DNA of 8,667 bases from Azonexus sp. (GTDB lineage: Bacteria > Pseudomonadota > Gammaproteobacteria > Burkholderiales > Rhodocyclaceae): the NCBI GenBank assembly GCA_030697085.1, contig JAUYQT010000762.1, positions 1 to 8,667 of the forward strand, given 5' to 3'. The translations under genes were made by a program, and so were the position numbers. Shown here piece by piece: positions 1-6,676 of the stretch (its first letter is position 1; each line of letters starts with the position of its first letter). Under the pieces are notes generated by a model. It did no database searches. It had not been told where the DNA came from and worked only from the letters and a program-made list of their open reading frames with translations.

Positions 1-2
1 TG

Positions 3-440
3 GAAAACAACCTGATCAAGCGTGACAAGCTGATCATTGCCGATGAGTCGATCGACCTCGATCTGATCACCCAGCCGCTTTATGTGGTGACGGCGGAGGA
101 CGATCACATCGCGCCGTGGAAGCAGTGCTATCGCATTCGCAAGCAAATCAATGTGACCGCGCCGGTACGTTTTGTTCTTTCCACCTCCGGCCATATTCTC
201 GGCATCGTCAATCCGCCGGCCAAGCCGCCAAAACGGGCTTACTGGATCGCCGAACCGGAGCGTAACGAGCACTGGGAACACTGGTTTGGCCGTGCCGAAA
301 AAAAGCCGGGCACCTGGTGGGATGACTGGACGCAGTGGTTGGGTGAACGGACCGGTGATCTGGTCGAGGCTTATCCCGTCAGCAATCGAAAATTCCCTGC
401 CCTGGCCGATGCGCCGGGCACTTATGTTATGGAAAAATAA
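3..440 (+). CDS. phaC: Class I poly(3-hydroxyalkanoate) synthase PhaC, C-terminal part (5' end outside window)
   Basis: The reading frame is open from the window edge (first full codon at 3) and ends with TAA at 438-440, giving the last 145 or so residues of an enzyme usually near 570-600 aa. PhaC polymerises hydroxyacyl-CoA into PHA granules in the cytoplasm with a Cys-Asp-His triad. The visible part holds the acid and base: the Asp of EDDHIAPW (codon 102-104) and the His of SGHILG (codon 192-194), followed by the family signature INPPAK-like segment (VNPPAKPP). The tryptophan-rich GTWWDDWTQWL stretch and the closing APGTYV motif are typical of the class I C-terminus. The catalytic Cys lies upstream of the window. 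An intrinsic terminator follows about 50 nt after the stop, so phaC ends its transcription unit. Recognition is strong; only the subclass is open to small doubt. Confidence 0.95.
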   Translation, partial: ENNLIKRDKLIIADESIDLDLITQPLYVVTAEDDHIAPWKQCYRIRKQINVTAPVRFVLSTSGHILGIVNPPAKPPKRAYWIAEPERNEHWEHWFGRAEKKPGTWWDDWTQWLGERTGDLVEAYPVSNRKFPALADAPGTYVMEK

Positions 441-493
441 GCGCTGGTTTGGCGGTCTGGTGTTAAATACGCCATGCTGCTTTTAATGCGTGG

Positions 494-531
494 GCAAAGG
501 CGACTCTGGCGTGTCGCCTTTGCAATTTTTT
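494..531 (+). terminator. Intrinsic terminator after phaC
   Basis: A perfect 11-bp stem (GCAAAGGCGAC at 494-504 with GTCGCCTTTGC at 513-523) encloses an 8-nt loop. It is followed by AA and a six-T run at 526-531. This has the form of a rho-independent terminator for phaC and separates it from the next gene, which starts about 30 nt later and therefore needs its own promoter. Confidence 0.92.
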
Positions 532-563
532 GCTTACTGAAAATGTGTTGATTGATAACCGAA

Positions 564-1196
564 ATGACAACATTGACCACCCAACGGCCCGCGGTCGACA
601 CCGATTTGCTGCGAATTGTGCATATCAACGAAGAGATCAAGCGCGTGGTGGGTGTCTCGGTCAAAATCAATATCATGGCGCTTAATGCGATATTTCTTGC
701 CAAGCGCGCCGGCACGGCGGCCTTGGGTTTTGGTGTGCTGTCGAATGAATTGCGGGTTTTTTCGCAAGACCTGCGTACTTGCATGGAGTCATTGAACGGC
801 TTGATTCATGCCTGTGTTAATCAGGTCTCTGTCGGCTTGAAGGGGATTCGCAACAGCCGCTTATTAACCGAGGCGGCTCGACTGGCGCCGCAGCAGACCA
901 GCGTTGTTCGAATTTTGCATGAGCATGAACAGGAAAATGAACGGCGCACCCAGCGCCTGACGGCCTTGCGGCGGCAACTCAAGGGTGCGCTGGAGGATGT
1001 CTTTCAAATGGTTGAACTGGGCGGCGTGCTTGCCAAATCGGCCAAGATTGAAGCGGCCTATGGGCAGAGTTTCGCGCCTTCGCTGGCCCAGGTGTCGGGC
1101 GAATTTGACGGCGTGGTTGAGGAAATTCGCGGTTCCCTGGAGTCGCTTCGCCGTTCGGCATTTTTTACCGGAAATCGAAATAACTGGAGAGGCTGA
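564..1196 (+). CDS. Soluble protein with a degenerate methyl-accepting chemotaxis receptor signalling tip
   Basis: A 210-aa protein if the ATG at 564 is used; an in-frame TTG at 552 would add four residues, and neither has a clear ribosome binding site. It has no signal peptide or membrane segment, so it is cytoplasmic and predicted mostly helical. Residues 20-84 align by eye with the hairpin tip of chemoreceptors: INIMALN matches NILALN, KRAG matches ARAG, then GFGVLSNELR matches GFAVVAxEVR. By Tsr numbering N376, I377, N381 and R388 are kept (N36, I37, N41, R48), while F373 is Val33 and E385 is Leu45. A charged helix follows (115-140), then residues 153-195 resemble a second tip copy containing AKIEAA. 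There are no methylation or sensory domains. The stop codon abuts the GTG of the ODP-like gene, so the two are co-translated. It may be a signalling adaptor for that sensor; the function is inferred, while the family link is fairly clear. Confidence 0.72.
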   Translation: MTTLTTQRPAVDTDLLRIVHINEEIKRVVGVSVKINIMALNAIFLAKRAGTAALGFGVLSNELRVFSQDLRTCMESLNGLIHACVNQVSVGLKGIRNSRLLTEAARLAPQQTSVVRILHEHEQENERRTQRLTALRRQLKGALEDVFQMVELGGVLAKSAKIEAAYGQSFAPSLAQVSGEFDGVVEEIRGSLESLRRSAFFTGNRNNWRG

Positions 1197-1937
1197 GTGA
1201 AAACAACAAAGACAATTTTTCAGGATGGGAATCACAAATGGGTGGCGATTGTGCGCGACCCGGAGAAGCCGAATCACCTGATTGATACCAACGAATATCT
1301 GGTGACGCATGGTGGCAAGGGGCTATTGCTCGACCCGGGCGGCGCTGAAATTTTCCCTGCTGTTTTTTCCGCGCTATCCAGTGACTTCGACCCGTCAGCG
1401 CTGGCGGGTATTTTTGCATCGCATCAGGATCCGGATGTTTGTTCTTCACTGGCGCTTTGGCTCGAATTTAATCCGGAAATGCGCTGCCATATCAGCTGGT
1501 TGTGGAGCGGTTTTATCCCGCACTTTGGCGGCAAGGCGGAAACCTTTGTGCAAATCCCTGATGAAGGCTCAGATATCTCCCTGGAAGGGCTGACACTGAA
1601 GGCTGTACCAGCGCATTACCTGCATTCTTCCGGTAATTTCAATTTGTACGACAAGGTCGCCAAAGTGCTTTTCTCCGGCGATATTGGTGCTGCATTGCTC
1701 CCCCCGGGAGCGGATGGTTTATTCGTTGAAAGTTTCGATGCCCACATTCGCCACGCCGAAGGTTTCCACAGGCGCTGGATGGGTTCCAACGAGGCCAAGC
1801 GGCGCTGGTGTGAGCGCGTTTCGCAAATGGACATTGACATGCTTTGCCCACAGCACGGCGCGATTTACCGCGGCGAGGACGTTCAGCGCTTCATTAGCTG
1901 GTTTGACGAGATTAAGGTAGGGGTCGTCAACACCTGA
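1197..1937 (+). CDS. ODP-type diiron metallo-beta-lactamase-fold protein (oxygen-binding diiron protein, flavodiiron-like without flavodoxin domain)
   Basis: A 246-aa protein starting at GTG 1197, directly after the previous stop. GGAGAGG at 1186-1192 serves as its ribosome binding site. It matches the diiron domain of flavodiiron proteins: H76-x-D78-x-D80 in SHQDPD, H143 in YLHSSGNF, D162 in FSGDIGA and H220 in CPQHG. These line up with ligands H79, E81, D83, H146, D165 and H226 of E. coli flavorubredoxin, with a constant shift of three for the first five. The second ligand is Asp instead of Glu. The protein ends after this domain, whereas flavodiiron enzymes continue into a flavodoxin domain and reach about 400 aa. 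Stand-alone proteins of this kind (ODP of Treponema and Thermotoga) bind O2 at a diiron site and act in chemotaxis. The receptor-tip gene just upstream supports a sensing role here. A simple oxygen or NO reductase activity cannot be excluded. Confidence 0.85.
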   Translation: MKTTKTIFQDGNHKWVAIVRDPEKPNHLIDTNEYLVTHGGKGLLLDPGGAEIFPAVFSALSSDFDPSALAGIFASHQDPDVCSSLALWLEFNPEMRCHISWLWSGFIPHFGGKAETFVQIPDEGSDISLEGLTLKAVPAHYLHSSGNFNLYDKVAKVLFSGDIGAALLPPGADGLFVESFDAHIRHAEGFHRRWMGSNEAKRRWCERVSQMDIDMLCPQHGAIYRGEDVQRFISWFDEIKVGVVNT

Positions 1938-1948
1938 TTTTTCGCGAT

Positions 1949-1991
1949 TTGACCGTGGTCAAGGTGAGCCGAGGCGCGCTACCCCGAGAAT
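1949..1991 (+). promoter_or_regulatory. FNR/Dnr-type operator with -10 element upstream of hemerythrin
   Basis: TTGACCGTGGTCAA at 1949-1962 is a perfect 14-bp inverted repeat of the form TTGAC-N4-GTCAA, the layout bound by FNR/Anr/Dnr regulators (consensus TTGAT-N4-ATCAA). A GAGAAT hexamer at 1986-1991 matches the -10 consensus at four of six positions. It would place the start of transcription near 1998, with the operator centred at about -42, the classical activating position. It lies in the 81-nt gap before hemerythrin. The palindrome is seen directly; the regulator and direction of effect are inferred. Confidence 0.65.
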
Positions 1992-2018
1992 GAATCATCT
2001 AATCGCCGTGAGCTAGCC

Positions 2019-2462
2019 ATGATCAACATCCGTACTCTAATGACCGAAGATCATCGCCATTGCGATGATCTTTTCGCCGACGCCGAGCAGGCGCTCGCCC
2101 AGAATCATCCGGAAGCTGCGTTGGCCGCTTTTGAACATTTTCATACGGACATCCTGGCGCACTTTGATACGGAAGAAAAAACACTTTTCCCGACCTTTGA
2201 AGCCAAAACCGGTATGACCATGGGGCCAACGCAAGTCATGCGTATGGAGCACATTCAGATGCGTGCGATGCTGAATGATGCGGTCGACGCGTTGAAGGCG
2301 GGCAATATTGATGATTATCTCGGTCAAGCTGAAACCTTGCTGATCATGATGCAGCAGCACAACATGAAAGAGGAAAACATGCTTTACCCGATGTGCGATC
2401 AGTATCTGTCCGCTGAATTGCCCGAGCTTATTCCGCGCCTTGAAACCGAGCTTTCCGCATGA
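2019..2462 (+). CDS. Hemerythrin HHE-domain protein
   Basis: A 147-aa cytoplasmic protein, the usual length for a single-domain bacterial hemerythrin, starting at ATG 2019 with only a weak ribosome binding site. The diiron ligand pattern is complete: H12 in EDHRH, H48 and E52 in HFDTEEKTLFP, H78 in MEHIQMR, and H114 with E118 in HNMKEENMLYP. Such proteins bind O2 or NO reversibly at a carboxylate-bridged diiron site, or help to repair or protect metal centres. There is no N-terminal ScdA-type domain, so it is not a full YtfE/RIC protein. It leads a run of four rightward genes and overlaps the next by ATGA (2459-2462). The FNR-type box upstream suggests induction at low oxygen or by nitric oxide. 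The family is certain; the precise role is not. Confidence 0.93.
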   Translation: MINIRTLMTEDHRHCDDLFADAEQALAQNHPEAALAAFEHFHTDILAHFDTEEKTLFPTFEAKTGMTMGPTQVMRMEHIQMRAMLNDAVDALKAGNIDDYLGQAETLLIMMQQHNMKEENMLYPMCDQYLSAELPELIPRLETELSA

Positions 2463-2686
2463 CCCACGCCAAAACTCCCCACGTAGTTGATGCCCGCTAC
2501 CTTGAGCCGCCCGAGCCATTCGTCAAGACGATGGAGATGCTTGACCTGCTTCAGGAAGGCGAGAAAATGCTGCTGCTACTTTTTCGCGAACCGCACCCAC
2601 TCTACAAAGTACTGAAGCAAAACGGCCATGCATATGAAACCGAACTGCAGCCGGATGGCACTTTTGAAATCCTGATTTCGCGTTGA
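2459..2686 (+). CDS. DUF2249 domain protein
   Basis: A 75-aa protein whose ATG overlaps the hemerythrin stop codon (ATGA at 2459-2462), pointing to translational coupling. It shows the DUF2249 pattern: VDARYLEPPEPF near the N-terminus, then MLDLLQEGEKMLLLL, a REPHPLYKVLKQNG segment and a closing DGTFEILISR strand. The small alpha/beta fold resembles TusA/SirA-like proteins, but no Cys is present at all, so it cannot carry sulfur through a thiol. DUF2249 genes commonly sit beside hemerythrin, NnrS and other denitrification or NO-response genes. The biochemical role is unknown; a metal or heme handling function has been suggested only by context. Confidence 0.85.
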   Translation: MTHAKTPHVVDARYLEPPEPFVKTMEMLDLLQEGEKMLLLLFREPHPLYKVLKQNGHAYETELQPDGTFEILISR

Positions 2687-2727
2687 ATCGCCGACGTTGA
2701 TTTGTCCACGTTGAGTCGTCTGCCCAG

Positions 2728-4050
2728 ATGCAAGCATTAATGTCTTTTGAAAGCGCGCCGCCCTATACGGCGCCGCTGCGCTTCTTTTTGACGGCACCGT
2801 TATTTGCCGTTCTGGCGGGTCTGATTGTCGCATTCGAGGGGGCGGATATATTTGCCTCGCGCTGGATGCCGGCTGCTCTGGCTGTCACTCACCTGCTGAC
2901 CCTTGGTTTCATGTTGCAGATGATGCTCGGCGCGCTGATTCAAATATTGCCGGTGGTGGCTGGTGCCAATTTGCCCCGACCACTACTCGTTGCGAAAATA
3001 GTAAACATCGGCCTGACACTCGGCACCCTGTTGTTGGCCGGGGGATTCTATTTTGGCCTGCCAACTTTGCTTATTGGCGCGGCCTTGTTACTCGCGCTCA
3101 CCGTGATCTTCTTTCTGGTGGCGGCGTTGCGTGCACTGGTCGGCGTACCTTCCACCAGCCCGACGATTCGCGGCCTCAAACTTGCCCTGTCGGCACTCGC
3201 CGTCGTTGTTAGCCTGGGCTTGATCATGGCGCTCGCACTAGCCCAGGGCTGGACGCTACCTTTGTCGGCGCTGACCGATTTGCACGCTGGTTGGGGATTA
3301 GGTGGCTGGGCCGGTATCTTGCTGGCCTCAATAGCCTACGTCGTTGTGCCGATGTTTCAACTAACGCCGGGCTATCCGGCGCGGCCGAGCTGGTGGTATC
3401 CGGTGGCGATGCTGAGTTTTTTGTTATTTTGGAGTGGCGCAGTGCTGATTGACGCCGTGCTGCTGGTGCGCCTTGGTCAAGGGCTGGCCGCCCTGGCTGG
3501 CCTGGCCTTTGCTGCCATGACACTGCGCTTGCAGGGCAAACGCCGGCGCGCCCGCGCTGATGTGACTTATCGCTATTGGCAGCTTGGTTTGGTGAGCAGC
3601 GTTTTTGCCCTGCTTATGCTGTTGACCGCAGCTATCTGGCCCGCCGCCACTGATTTTCAGGGGTGGACGATCATTTTTGGCATTCTGCTGATTGCCGGCG
3701 GTTTCCTCCCATTCATTATCGGCATGCTTTACCGGATTGTTCCCTTTCTCAGCTGGCTACATTTGCAAAATCTCGGTCAGGCCAAGGTGCCGGCGCCGAA
3801 CATGAACAAAATACTGCCCAGCCTCGATATGGAACGGCAAATGAAAGCCTACGCCGTGGCGCTGGTGCTGCTGGTTGTGGCGGCATGCTGGCCGGCGTGG
3901 TTCAGTCGCCTGGCCGGGCTGGCTTTTGCCCTGGCCAGTGGCTGGCTGTGGCTCAATCTGCTGGCGGCGGTTCGTCGTTATGGCGAACACAAGGCCGACA
4001 TCGAGGCGAAGCTTGCCGCCCTGTTAGCGGCTCAATTGGCCACGCCATGA
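2728..4050 (+). CDS. Twelve-helix NnrS/heme-copper-oxidase-like membrane protein
   Basis: A 440-aa very hydrophobic protein with about twelve transmembrane helices and no cleavable signal. The start is ATG 2728; ATG 2740 (codon 5) is equally possible because neither has a good ribosome binding site. The order of features recalls NnrS and oxidase subunit I-like proteins: APLRFFLTAPLFA at the N-terminus, H55 in VTHLLTLGFMLQ followed by MMLGALIQILPVVAG, H186 in DLHAGWGLGGWAG with the following VVVPMFQLTPGYP, and GMLYRIVPFLSWLH ending in H345. The three helix-associated histidines could bind heme or copper. NnrS is a heme and copper membrane protein linked to NO tolerance. Position after hemerythrin and DUF2249 fits such a role, but the match is by motif style and context, so it should be read as NnrS-like and not as proven NnrS. 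The next gene overlaps it by four bases. Confidence 0.6.
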   Translation: MQALMSFESAPPYTAPLRFFLTAPLFAVLAGLIVAFEGADIFASRWMPAALAVTHLLTLGFMLQMMLGALIQILPVVAGANLPRPLLVAKIVNIGLTLGTLLLAGGFYFGLPTLLIGAALLLALTVIFFLVAALRALVGVPSTSPTIRGLKLALSALAVVVSLGLIMALALAQGWTLPLSALTDLHAGWGLGGWAGILLASIAYVVVPMFQLTPGYPARPSWWYPVAMLSFLLFWSGAVLIDAVLLVRLGQGLAALAGLAFAAMTLRLQGKRRRARADVTYRYWQLGLVSSVFALLMLLTAAIWPAATDFQGWTIIFGILLIAGGFLPFIIGMLYRIVPFLSWLHLQNLGQAKVPAPNMNKILPSLDMERQMKAYAVALVLLVVAACWPAWFSRLAGLAFALASGWLWLNLLAAVRRYGEHKADIEAKLAALLAAQLATP

Positions 4051-4427
4051 GCTATCTGTTACTCAAGCATCTGCATGTCACCTGTGTTGTTTTGAGCGGC
4101 CTGGGTTTCTGTTTGCGCGGCTGGTGGATGCTGCGTGATTCGCCCCGGCTCAGCCAGCGCCTGGCGCGTGTTGCACCGCATGTGATCGATAGCCTTTTGC
4201 TGGGCAGTGCCATCATGATGGCGGTTCTGAGTGGCCAATATCCTTTTGTGCAGGGTTGGTTGACCGCCAAATTTCTGGCTTTGCTCGCTTATATTCTGCT
4301 CGGCATGATGGCGCTCAAGCGCGGCAGGACAAAAATCATTCGCATCCGGTTTTTCATCCTCGCCTTGCTCAGTTATGCCTATATTGTCAGCGTTGCGCTG
4401 ACTCGGAATGCTTTGCCCGGTTTGTAG
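4047..4427 (+). CDS. SirB2-family small membrane protein
   Basis: A 126-aa protein starting at ATG 4047 inside the previous stop (ATGA 4047-4050). The same frame is open far upstream, but this overlap and the family N-terminus fix the start. It has four predicted membrane helices (about 5-25, 45-63, 72-90 and 100-118). Family hallmarks are KHLHVTCVVLSG at 7-18 (H8 and H10), the RGWWML segment at 24-29, and RVAPHVIDSLLL with H45. SirB2 proteins are short inner-membrane proteins named for an effect on invasion gene expression in Salmonella; the molecular activity is unknown. The conserved histidines near the membrane face would suit heme or metal binding. It closes the hemerythrin run and converges on the regulator gene. 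Confidence 0.85.
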   Translation: MSYLLLKHLHVTCVVLSGLGFCLRGWWMLRDSPRLSQRLARVAPHVIDSLLLGSAIMMAVLSGQYPFVQGWLTAKFLALLAYILLGMMALKRGRTKIIRIRFFILALLSYAYIVSVALTRNALPGL

Positions 4428-4452
4428 CCCGCCGTTGCAGGGTATAACCGGG
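4416..4452. terminator. Possible bidirectional hairpin between convergent genes
   Basis: CCCGGTT (4416-4422) and AACCGGG (4446-4452) form a perfect 7-bp inverted repeat that spans the stop of the SirB2 gene and the 33-nt convergent gap. An inner CCC/GGG pairing (4428-4430 with 4440-4442) could extend it. No T-run follows on either strand, so intrinsic termination is uncertain; location is the main argument. Confidence 0.35.
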
Positions 4453-4460
4453 ATCGCGCA

Positions 4461-6464
4461 TCAGAGTTTGCCCAGTTTGCGATAAAGCGTATTGCGACTG
4501 ATCCCCAGTTGGCGAGCCGCCGCCGAGATGTTGCCGCCAGCGGCTTCCAGCGTGCGCATTGCTGCCAGCCGGCCGATTTCTTCCAGGCTACCGGCACTGC
4601 TTTCAAGTGGCGCAGCGGCCCAAGGGTCGGCAATGCGCGATGATGTGGCGCTGCCAGCGAAGGGATTCGCTTCAAAAAGTTCTTCCGGAAGGTGACTTTC
4701 GCTGATCAGGGTTTCGCCTTCGTCCAGCAAGGCAATAGCCACCCGGATAACGTTGAAGAGCTGGCGAATATTGCCCGGCCAGTCATATTTCTCGATCGCC
4801 TGCAGTGCGTTTTCGGAGAATTTAACCGGGGCGCGATAGCTTGCTTCGGCGGTGGCCAGCTTGGCTACCAGTTGCCGAATGTCGGTACGATCGCGTAGCG
4901 CCGGCAGGGTGACGCACAAGCCGTTCAGGCGGTAATACAGATCTTCGCGGAAATTGCCCCGGGCGACCTCTTCGCGTAATCGGCGGTGCGTGGCGCAGAC
5001 CAGTGAAATGTCGACCTGAATGGCCCGCGTACTGCCCAGCGGCGTGACGCAGCGTTCCTGCAAAACGCGCAACAGACGCGCCTGCAGGTTAAGCGGCATG
5101 TCGCCAATTTCGTCAAGGAAGAGCGTGCCACCGTGCGCCTGCTGAATTTTTCCCGGAGAGCCTTCTTTGCGCGCACCGGTGAAGGCGCCGCCCTGATAAC
5201 CGAAAAGTTCGGATTCGATCAACGTTTCCGGGATCGAAGCACAGTTTAGTGCAACGAAAGGGTTGCTCTGTCGCGGGCCGCTGTTGTGGAAACCTTTGGC
5301 GAAAATTTCCTTGCCGGCGCCTGATTCGCCCTGAATCAGAATCGGAATATCGCGTCCAAGAATGCGTCTGGCGCGGTCGATTGCCGCCTGTAAACGGGCG
5401 TCACCCGTATTCAGGGTGTCCAGGTTAGGTTCGGCGCAAGGAGATGCGATCGGTGTTGGCTCTGGCCGGCGTGTGGCGCGTTGAGTTACCGGAGTTTCAT
5501 CATAAACCCGGCCCGCCATGGTGAGCGGCGGCAACTGGCCACGCAACTGAACATGGATGGCTTTGCCGTTGATCATCAATTCGCAACTGCCTTGCAGGCC
5601 GTGACGCAGACGGTCGATGAGGCTAGCCAGATTGGTTTCGAAAACCATGGAAAAGTCGCGTCGCACGGCATCGACCTGACGAATGCCGAGAATTTTCAGA
5701 CCATCGCGATTCATTGCCAGCACCTGACCATCCGGTGAAACAGCGGCAATTCCTTCCTTCGGGCTGCCGAGATAATCCGCGCGGCCATGAAAACAGACCA
5801 GAATGTCGCGGGCGTGAGTGGCTTCAAAAAGGCGCCGCTCCACTGTTAAGGCAGAAAGGCGGACCAACCCCATGGTGTGATGTTTCTGCACCCGATAGTC
5901 GCCGGAAATATTGAGAATGCCGATCAAACGTCCATCCGGGCCAAAGATCGGGCTGGCGCAGCAGGTAAGAAAACCGTTGTGCTCAAGAAAGTGCTCACCG
6001 CCAAGAATCTCGGTTGGCATCTCCTCTGTCAGTGCTGTCCCGATGGCGTTGGTGCCGCGCAGATTTTCGTCCCAGGATGCACCGGCTGACAGGGAAATGC
6101 GGTCGGCGCGGTCAACAAAATCAGGGTCGCCGACGGTTTCCAGCAGTAATCCATTCGCGTCGGCGAGCACCACCATACTGCCCGAATGACGAATCTGCTC
6201 GAAAACATGCTCCATGATCGGCCGCCCCTGCAGCAACAGGTAGCGGTTGCGTTCCTGCTCGGTTTTCAGGGCAATGCGGTCTAAGGATTCGAGACCTGGC
6301 AGCGTGCCGTTTTCGCTTAAACCAAAGCGCTGGCAACGTTCCCAGGAGCGAAGGATCAGCGGATCAACCAAGCCCTCCGGGTGTTCGCCGCGATCAAAAA
6401 AAAGTCGTCTGGCTTTTTCCAGATGCTGACCATGCATTTCAGTAATCGGTTGAAAATGTCCCAT
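4461..6464 (-). CDS. Sigma-54-dependent transcriptional activator, AcoR-type (GAF-PAS-AAA+-Fis)
   Basis: A 667-aa cytoplasmic enhancer-binding protein. I chose the ATG at 6464 because GGAGG (6469-6473, minus strand) sits just before it; an upstream in-frame ATG at 6509 has no ribosome binding site. Domains in order: an AcoR-like N-terminus with ILRSWERCQRFGL (37-49), a GAF-like sensor (about 80-215) with ENLRGTNAIGTAL, GGEHFL and CCASPIFGPDGRLIG, a PAS-like part (about 235-320), the AAA+ domain (about 350-580) with Walker A GESGAGKE (379-386), GAFTGA (426-431, sigma-54 contact) and Walker B LFLDEIGD (448-455), then a Fis-type helix-turn-helix (643-664). It should remodel sigma-54 polymerase in response to a small ligand. 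The -24/-12 promoter in the divergent region makes pedF the likely target; an alcohol, aldehyde or acetoin-like effector is a guess from relatives. There is no phosphoreceiver domain. Confidence 0.93.
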   Translation of the reverse strand: MGHFQPITEMHGQHLEKARRLFFDRGEHPEGLVDPLILRSWERCQRFGLSENGTLPGLESLDRIALKTEQERNRYLLLQGRPIMEHVFEQIRHSGSMVVLADANGLLLETVGDPDFVDRADRISLSAGASWDENLRGTNAIGTALTEEMPTEILGGEHFLEHNGFLTCCASPIFGPDGRLIGILNISGDYRVQKHHTMGLVRLSALTVERRLFEATHARDILVCFHGRADYLGSPKEGIAAVSPDGQVLAMNRDGLKILGIRQVDAVRRDFSMVFETNLASLIDRLRHGLQGSCELMINGKAIHVQLRGQLPPLTMAGRVYDETPVTQRATRRPEPTPIASPCAEPNLDTLNTGDARLQAAIDRARRILGRDIPILIQGESGAGKEIFAKGFHNSGPRQSNPFVALNCASIPETLIESELFGYQGGAFTGARKEGSPGKIQQAHGGTLFLDEIGDMPLNLQARLLRVLQERCVTPLGSTRAIQVDISLVCATHRRLREEVARGNFREDLYYRLNGLCVTLPALRDRTDIRQLVAKLATAEASYRAPVKFSENALQAIEKYDWPGNIRQLFNVIRVAIALLDEGETLISESHLPEELFEANPFAGSATSSRIADPWAAAPLESSAGSLEEIGRLAAMRTLEAAGGNISAAARQLGISRNTLYRKLGKL

Positions 6465-6468
6465 CTCT

Positions 6469-6473
6469 CCTCC
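6469..6473 (-). promoter_or_regulatory. Ribosome binding site deciding the regulator start
   Basis: On the minus strand GGAGG, within TGGAGGAGAG, lies four bases before the ATG at 6464. The longer candidate start at 6509 has no purine-rich stretch before it. This is the reason for trimming the first 15 codons of the longer frame. Confidence 0.7.
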
Positions 6474-6570
6474 AGTACTTTCGGTATATTTTTTATTTTG
6501 TTGTTTCATAACGTAGCATCTGCATCTGTTCTTAGCAAGATACTGAACAAGGAAGGTGCTTACTCAGCAA

Positions 6571-6582
6571 TTGGCATGCCAA
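6571..6582. promoter_or_regulatory. Candidate upstream activator site for the sigma-54 activator
   Basis: TTGGCATGCCAA is a perfect 12-bp palindrome, and its GCATGCC half recurs directly after it (6583-6589). It is centred about 126 bp upstream of the predicted pedF transcription start, a usual distance for enhancer-binding protein sites. Further imperfectly spaced palindromes lie at 6638-6651 (CGCCTT-TG-AAGGCG) and 6657-6671 (ACCCTC-CAT-GAGGGT). Which of these the regulator binds is not decidable from one copy. The rest of the 276-nt gap (6465-6740) shows no gene. Confidence 0.4.
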
Positions 6583-6676
6583 GCATGCCTGGTACCGATC
6601 CCGTTTGCGCGCTTGGCGGCTGGCCCATTGTGATAAGCGCCTTTGAAGGCGTTCGCACCCTCCATGAGGGTCGCCC

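Noticed and set aside
532..558. Flagellar sigma-28 promoter before the receptor-tip gene (ATTGATAA at 551-558)
   Set aside because: The -10 matches only its GATAA part and no TAAA-like -35 element lies at the required distance.
548..561. FNR box before the receptor-tip gene (TTGATTGATAACCG)
   Set aside because: Only the left half-site is present; the right half does not match ATCAA.
2037..2519. 160-codon open frame on the minus strand opposite hemerythrin
   Set aside because: It lies wholly opposite clear hemerythrin and DUF2249 coding sequence and resembles no family; it is a by-product of codon use.
3663..4046. Long upstream extension of the SirB2 frame
   Set aside because: It overlaps the membrane protein gene in another frame and has no family similarity; the ATGA overlap at 4047 gives the family N-terminus.
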